Shown: one piece after another, positions 52,601 to 60,700 of the stretch
Position numbering within the stretch: the first letter of the stretch is position 1
Layout: the number at the start of each line of letters is the position of its first letter
Origin: Dreissena polymorpha
Taxonomy: Eukaryota; Mollusca; Bivalvia; Myida; Dreissenidae
Length of the DNA: 64,000 nt
Direction of reading: 5' to 3'
NCBI RefSeq assembly: GCF_020536995.1
Contig: NC_068358.1
Location: forward strand, 47,160,082 to 47,224,081
Notes under the pieces: model-generated
Told to the model about the DNA's origin: nothing
The model's input: only the letters and a program-made list of their open reading frames with translations
Databases searched by the model: none
Position numbers and translations under genes: made by a program

Positions 52601-54730
52601 TAACATAACTTACATCATAATAACAACAGATTTTGCTTGCTGTTATGGAAATTTTTAAGTATTTCATTTTTTTGTCTCAGTTGATTAATTGAAACACTTT
52701 AATAGTAATTGTTATCATGAGTTGGTCTGCAACAGTGTGTCTGTCATTGACTATGTGTTGGTCTTTTATTGTGTGTCAGTGTTTGACATTGCATCAGTCT
52801 GTGACCATGTGTCTGTATGTGACTGTTTATCAGTGTTGTTGTTGCATCAGATTGTGACCATGTGTCTGTCTGTGGCAATTCATCAGTGTTGTTGTTACAT
52901 CAGTCTGTGACCATGTGTCAGAAGGTGACCATTTAATCAGTGTTTGACATTGCATCAGTCTGTGACCATGTGTCAGTATGTGACCATTCATCAGTGTTTG
53001 ACATTGCATCAGTCTGTGACCATGTGTCTGTATGTGACTGTTTATCAGTGTTGTTGTTGCATCAGTCTGTGACCATGTGTCAGTATGAGACCATTTATCA
53101 GTGTTTGACATTGCGTCAGTCTGTGATCATGTGTCAGTCTGTGGCTATTTATCAGTGCTTGACATTGCATCAGTCCATGATCATGTGCCAGTATGTGACC
53201 ATTTATCAGTGTTTGACATTGCATCATACTGTAACCATGTGTCAGTATGTGATCGTTTATCAGTGTTTGACATTACATCAGTCTGTGATCATGTGTCAGT
53301 ACGTGACCGTTTATCAGTGTTTGACATTGCATCAGTCTGTGATCATGTGTCAGTCTGTGGCTATTTATCAGTGCTTGACATTGCGTCATTCTGTGATCAT
53401 GTGTCAGTATGTGACCATTTATCAGTGTTTGACATTGCATCATTCTGTAACCATGTGTCAGTATGTGACCGTTTATCAGTGTTTGACATTGCGTCAGTCT
53501 GTGATCATGTGTGAGCCTGTGACCATGTGTAAGTATTTGACCATTTACCAGTGTTTGACATTGCATAAGTCTGTGACCATGTGTCAGTCTGTGACTGTGT
53601 GTCAGTATTAGACATTGCATCAGTATGTGACCACGTGTCAGTATTTCACCCTTTATCAGTGTTTGACATTGTGTCAATCTGTGACCATGTGTCAGTATAT
53701 GATGACCATTTATCAGTGTCTGACATTGTGTCAGTCTGTGACTGTGTGTCAGTGTTTAACATTGTGTCAGTCTGTGAAAATGTTTCCGTATGTGACCATT
53801 TATCAGTGTTTGACATTGCGTCAGTCTGTGTCAGTTTGTGACTTTTTATCAGTGACATTGCGTCAGTCTATTACCTTGTATCAGTCTGTGACTGTGTGTC
53901 AGTGTTTGACAGTGCGTCAGTCTGTGATCATGTGTCAGTATTTGACCGTCTATCAGTTTTTGACATGGCATCAGTCAGTGATCATGCATCCGTATGTGAC
54001 CATTTATCAGTGCTTGACAGTGTTTCAATCTTCACCTGTGTGCCTGCCTGTGACCATATGTCGATCTTTGACTGTGATGGTCTGTCACTGTGTTTCCCCC
54101 TATGAATGTGTGTCTGTCTGCAACCGTGTGTTTGACTATATATCAGTCTGTTACCATGTGTAGGTCTTCATCTGTGTGGCCATTTGTGACAATGGATCAG
54201 TGTTTAAAAGTGTGATAGCCTGTGACATTGTGATAGTCTTTGAAAGTGTGTTGTTCTGTGAATGGGTTTCACACTTCGACAGTGGGTTGATCTGTGACTG
54301 TGAGTAAATCTGTAATCATGTGTTGGGGTATAATTATGTGTCAGTCTGTGACTGTGTGTCAGTGTTTCAAAGTGTGTCAGTCTGTGATCTGGTGTCAGTC
54401 TGTGACTGGGTGCTGTCTGTGTTTCAGTGATTGACTTAAAGTCAGTCCGTGACTTTGTACTGGTAGGCCTTTGCCCGCTAGAATGTCTATGACCATTTCA
54501 GCATGTGACAATGTGTCAGTATGTGACTGCCGGTTGGCTGTAACAGAGTGTTGGGTTGTGACCCCACATTGGGCTGTGATCATGCACTGTAATCAAGTGT
54601 CCATGTGAGGTGTGTGTGCCATGGATGCGTACCTAGTGTGGTCCTCCTCCATGTCATAGTGCAGCTCATCCTCATCCTCACTCTCCGAGCTCTGCTCCAC
54701 AGAAAGCATGCCCTGCACAGAAAATGCAAT

Positions 54731-54789
<59 letters not shown>

Positions 54790-57700
54790 TATATATATGT
54801 AGGAACCTCGCTGTGGGAAAATCAAGCTGTATACATATGCGCAAAGTGTAGTCCCAGATTAGCCTGTGCAGTCTGCACATGCTAATAAAGGATGACACTT
54901 TCCACTTTTAGTGGACATTTTTTGTTTAAAGTAAGTCTCTTCTAAACAAAACTCCAGTCTAGGTGGTAAGAGTTGTCCCTGTGTGGTCTGCACAGGTGGT
55001 AAGAGTTGTCCCTGTGTGGTCTGCACAGGTGGTAAGAGTTGTCCCTGTGTGGTCTGCACAGGTGGTAAGAGTTGTCCCTGTGTGGTCTGCACAGGTGGTA
55101 AGAGTTGTCCCTGTGTGGTCTGCACAGGTGGTAAGAGTTGTCCCTGTGTGGTCTGCACAGGTGGCAAGAGTTGTCCCTGTGTGGTCTGCACAGGTGGTAA
55201 GAGTTGTCCCTGTGTGGTCTGCACAGGTGGTAAGAGTTGTCCCTGTGTGGTCTGCACAGGTGGTAAGAGTTGTCCCTGTGTGGTCTGCACAGGTGGTAAG
55301 AGTTGTCCCTGTGTGGTCTGCACAGGTGGTAAGAGTTGTCCCTGTGTGGTCTGCACAGGTGGTAAGAGTTGTCCCTGTGTGGTCTGCACAGGTGGTAAGA
55401 GTTGTCCCTGTGTGGTCTGCACAGGTGGTAAGAGTTGTCCCTGTGTGGTCTGCACAGGTGGTAAGAGTTGTCCCTGTGTGGTCTGCACAGGTGGTAAGAG
55501 TTGTCCCTGTGTGGTCTGCACAGGTGGTAAGAGTTGTCCCTGTGTGGTCTGCACAGGTGGTAAGAGTTGTCCCTGTGTGGTCTGCACAGGTGGTAAGAGT
55601 TGTCCCTGTGTGGTCTGCACAGGTGGTAAGAGTTGTCCCTGTGTGGACTGCACAGGTGGTAAGAGTTGTCCCTGTGTGGTCTGCACAGGTGGTAAGAGTT
55701 GTCCCTGTGTGGTCTGCACAGGTGGTAAGAGTTGTCCCTGTGTGGTCTGCACAGGTGGTAAGAGTTGTCCCTGTGTGGTCTGCATATGCTAATCTGAGTT
55801 CTGACAACACTTCACGCACATTAATTAAGCCCAGTTTTCCTCAGAAAGAAACTCATGTTAACATACATAACATGTACACTAGCATAATTGCATCATGTCA
55901 CCGTTATTTACAGGTATTAACTTGTTTGTTGTAGACTGCAAAGTATTTACCATATGTTTTCACAAATATGCATCTGGAATTCCAAAAGTTGGCAATGGTT
56001 GAACCAGGCTTTCTTATACACAAACATTAAGAAATACATTCTGACTTATGATATATTTTATAAAACTTGATATGTGTCACAAACCCTGATGCCCCCACAA
56101 CACTTGTTTGTCACAGAAATTATTCAACTAGTCTATCAACTCTTTGTATTCTACAGTGAACAAAAAGGCAAAGGACCACAATTCAGCCTAAACTCCAGAG
56201 GGGGGGAGGAGGGGGAGGGGGGGGAGGCAAAAATAACAATAAATAGATATGACTCTCCTTCAACATTCCAGCAATAACTTAACTAGAAATGGCGCGGCAG
56301 AGGCCGACCCGTATCCCCACGCCGCATGTTTGACCCAGGGGGTGCCCCAGGGTTGATAATGGGGCCATGCATAGTTGAGATTGACTGTATTGTCATAAGA
56401 TATGCTCAGTATCAATTTGAAGTAAATCGGTGTAGAAATAAAGAAGTTATAGTAAAAGGAAATTTTGGGTGGGCGTGGTCTATGTGGGCAGGGCGCCCCA
56501 GGGTTGGTAATAAGGCCATACATAGTTGAGATTGACTGTATGGTCATATGAGATGTTCAGTATCAATTTGAAGTTAATCGGTGTAGAAATGAAGAAGTTA
56601 TAGTAAAAGGAAATTTTGGGTGGGCGTGGTCTATGTGGGCGGGGTGCCCCAGGGTTGGTAATGGGGCCATGCATAGTTGAGATTGACTGTATGGTCATAA
56701 GAGATGTTCAGTATCAATTTGAAGTTAATCGGTGTAGAAATAAAGAAGTTATAGTAAAAGGAAATTTTGGGTGGGCGTGGTCTATGTGGGTAGGGCGCCC
56801 CAGGGTTGGTAATGGGGCCATGCATAGTTGAGATTCACCGTATTGTCATAAGAGATGTTCAGTATCAATTTGAAGTAAATCGGTGTAGAAATGAAGAAGT
56901 AAATGTAAAATAACATTAAAAAATGAGTGAAAATCTCTAACCTTGCCCCACCCCAACCCCCATAACTTTTGACCCAGGGGTCAGATCAAAATTCCAAATA
57001 GTGCAGGGTCGCACATATGCTCATAGCAACCATGTGTGTAAGCTTCAAGGTTCTAGTCCTTATAGTGTAGGAGGATATAGTGGCCAGGACGGACGGACAG
57101 ACGGCAGAGATAACCACAATATCCCCACGCTTTTCAAAAAGCGTGGGGATAATTAGATCAATAATACTAGATACGTGATAATGCTTTTTAAAATAATTTC
57201 AAATCTTTGGTACAATGAAGTAGGCAGAAATGGTACAAAAAACCTAAAAAGGTATTGTGCCATACAAAAGTGTACATCCATGTCTATACCTTTTCTTCAA
57301 GTTTCTTGTCCAATGAATGGAGTCCAGCTGGTGACCCTACGTTTGAAAGACTGCACAGCTCTGTCACAAGGATCCGCACTTGCTGCAGAATCTGAAACAA
57401 CAAGGGCAATAGACATCAAGTCAACCTACTGTGATGCCTCTGGAACCGCCGACAAAATATCTCCCTTCAAGGGACTTTTAAGGATTTTAAAAACACCTTA
57501 TTTTACCCTCTCATTTTCAAGGTTCAATTAACATATATGTTATTTATGTTCTGTCTATTAATGAGTTTATGTCAATCTATATATAAACATGAAAAATATG
57601 TTGAAAATCAGGCACACTGTAGTTGGTTTACCTTGTAAAATTAGGTGTGCCAATAGCAGTTTAAGGATAATTGGCACACTTTATAGGTGTGCCAAAAATT

Positions 57701-60700
57701 ACTTGACGAGAAAACTCAAATACATGGGAGCACACACAAAAATGTAACATCATTTAAAAAAATGTCACACAACCAAGAGATTTTGTACTGCTCTGGAAAT
57801 CTACTACAAAGCACAAACACCACAATTGTAACATTGCGTTCTTTAATATATAAAACAAAAATTAAACAAGATGTGTTTGTGAAACACTATGTCCCCCCAT
57901 ATATTTGACCTTTGACCTTGAAGGATGACCTTGACCTTTCACCACTCAAAATGTGCAGCTCCATGAGATACACATGCATGCCAAATATGTAATTGCTATC
58001 TCAATATTGCAATAGTTATGGCAAATGTTAAAGTTTGACGATGTTGACCCATATATCTGACCTTGATGGATGACCTTAACCTTGACTTTTCACCACTCAA
58101 AATGTACAGGTCCATGAGATACACATGCATGCCAAATATGAAGTTGCTATCTTCAAAATTGCAACAGTTATCGCAAATGTTAAAGTTTGACGCAAACAAA
58201 CCAACAAACAGACAGGGCAAAAACAATATGTCCACCAGTACATGTATAGACTGAAGGACATAAAAAATAAAAGAAATAGTCTAACTTCATAATGTAACTT
58301 GTAAGCAGTAAATTATCAATGGATTAGAAGATTGAACACACACTCAACACAAATTCATGTTCACACACTCATCTTTATAAACATTATACTTGTATGTCCA
58401 TGCTGGCACACCTGACAAGTAATGTTCCTCAGGCTAAGACTGGTCACATGTATCAATATAACAGCTGGCACATTAGTCCTATGCGTTTGCCTCTAATTAC
58501 TGAACTGTCCACAGATAACATGCTTCATAACAATTATAACAGTACATGTACTCTGTCAAGAAATTTACAAAGCGAAACAGCCTGTTAAGCTTTCACATCA
58601 GACATGTGAAAGAGCGCAACTTAACCTTATATTGATTCAAAGGACTCGTAGACTGGTACTATGCCATTTACTAATAAGCTTAAGGCTAGAAACAGAATCA
58701 TTTTGTTAAAGAATAAATGGTACATTTGAGTTCATATTTTTTTCTTAAAAGATGTTAGATTGCAACACAGCTATAGAAGGGAACAAGGTAAGCACTGTGC
58801 ATGTATTCGCTTGTTAAGTTTACATTGTTCTTATCTGCTGCTAGGTTGGCGAGTCTTTCCACTGCTGCCGTTGCCACCACATTGTCATCTTCGCAGAACC
58901 ATATGGGAGGAGTTTGTGGGTACGTCTCCTGCAATGTATTAAAGTTGCAGACTGTATTAACCATCAACATGCAGTATCTGCTCAAGTTCTTTAGACCTTG
59001 AAAAATGCTACGAGTTTAAATGAACCAACAGGGTCCAGTAAAAAAAAGTTCAGAAAAGTGACAAATGTCTGCTCTGCATAATATGTAACAAGGTTAACAT
59101 AAACACTTAGACAAAATAGCCATTTACTACAAATATTTCTTATTGTCAGCCATTGGCTAGATATATTTCTAATTGTCAACCATTGCATGATATTTCTAAT
59201 TGTCAGAAATTGACTTCCAATATTGCTAATCTTCTGCCATTCAGGGGTTGGCTAAAGGTCAAATTTAAGGGAGAAGTCACTTCTTCTTTGACTAGGATTA
59301 AGGAAGTCAGGAGAAATCAATGAAAAGTCAAGTTTCTTGGTAAGATAACCTGGTATATCTTGTAAAAAGGTGCATTTTTTACCATTTAAAAGTATTGACA
59401 CTTTGAAAATATATTTCAGCATCGCTTTTCTAAAAAAAGGCGTTTTCTTTTTTATTATTTTAATGAGACCAGTCCACCAAAAAAACTTGACTTTATTGGA
59501 AGAGCTATTTATCAGCGTATAAAATATGCAACTAGTCATTTTCCGCAATAAATGTTCTCTCAGCAAATACTGCTGAGTGGATGTAACAATAGGTTACTAC
59601 AATGTAGTACACAGAATGTCTTGTTCGGCAGAGATGTGTGTAATTTTAAATGTCCAATGCAGGGGGGAAAGTGTGTTTAATTTAATATTATTTTTAATTG
59701 GACACTATTCTGGAATAGTTAATAGTAACAGGTATTTACATCATTCTTATCTTGAAGTATTAATGATAAGTAAAGTATCTTTTATGCAGAGTTTAAAAAA
59801 ATGTGTGACAGGTACTCACAAATTTTGAGTGGGTATCATTAGACTGATAATGAATTTTTCTTGTGTAGTGTCAAGCATTTTGTGGGTTGGCCCTGCGAAT
59901 ATTACCAATACAAAAAGTATCTTAATATTTGCTGAGGGCCAAACTTTTCTTGCTGAAACATAAACTTGTTGCAATAATCCAACTCCCAGCTATTGACGAT
60001 TCGGGTCACTGGGATTTACAACTGGTTGGGACAAATTTCATGTCAAGTTCCCACCCGGAATCCAGGCGGCGCTTTAATCGGTAATATTAGCAACATAAAA
60101 CTATTTTTTTGGCATAAATAAACACAAACAGATCATATATATATAATATATATATATTATATCACTTATGCAAAAATTAGAACAACAAACATGACGTGGT
60201 GTGCTCGAATAATAATGATACGAATCCAAAGTTGCAAGCATGTTAACGGTTCATAAAATGTTTAAGTTTTTGAAATGGAAAAAGCCAAGAATTCTGTATT
60301 CGAAAATACTCTTTTGATTATCTCCGGAATCCCCAGCGAGATAGATCTCGTGTCTATTCAACTAATTGTAATACACTGACTTTCTTCGGAACCTCAGTAA
60401 GATAGATTGAATCGTTAATTCAAAACTTTGGCTTTCGGCTTGATAATGTTTTTTATCAACTTTTTGTTTTGAGCATTTATCCACAAACAACACGACCTTT
60501 GATATTGATGGTATCGATGAATTCTATTTTATAGACAAACTTGAGACATATTCTTTTAACATTGAATTTGGTTTAACCAGGAAGAACTCTGGGGACCGTT
60601 TCAATAAACGTTGTAGTACACATTTATTTTAAGATACGATACATTTTTCAAAGATGCATAATTGCTTAAGTCCATATCATATGATTATACATTTTAAGTA

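Noticed and set aside
52830-54163. Open frames of 60-223 residues on both strands in the [12 protein letters not shown]-type repeat
   Set aside because: Produced by the ~54-bp minisatellite. Several frames on both strands are open together, and the region is a UBE2Q intron.
54859-55934. Long open frames of 269-323 residues on both strands
   Set aside because: They translate a 33-bp tandem array whose length is a multiple of three. They consist of an 11-residue repeat in every open frame and have no gene structure.
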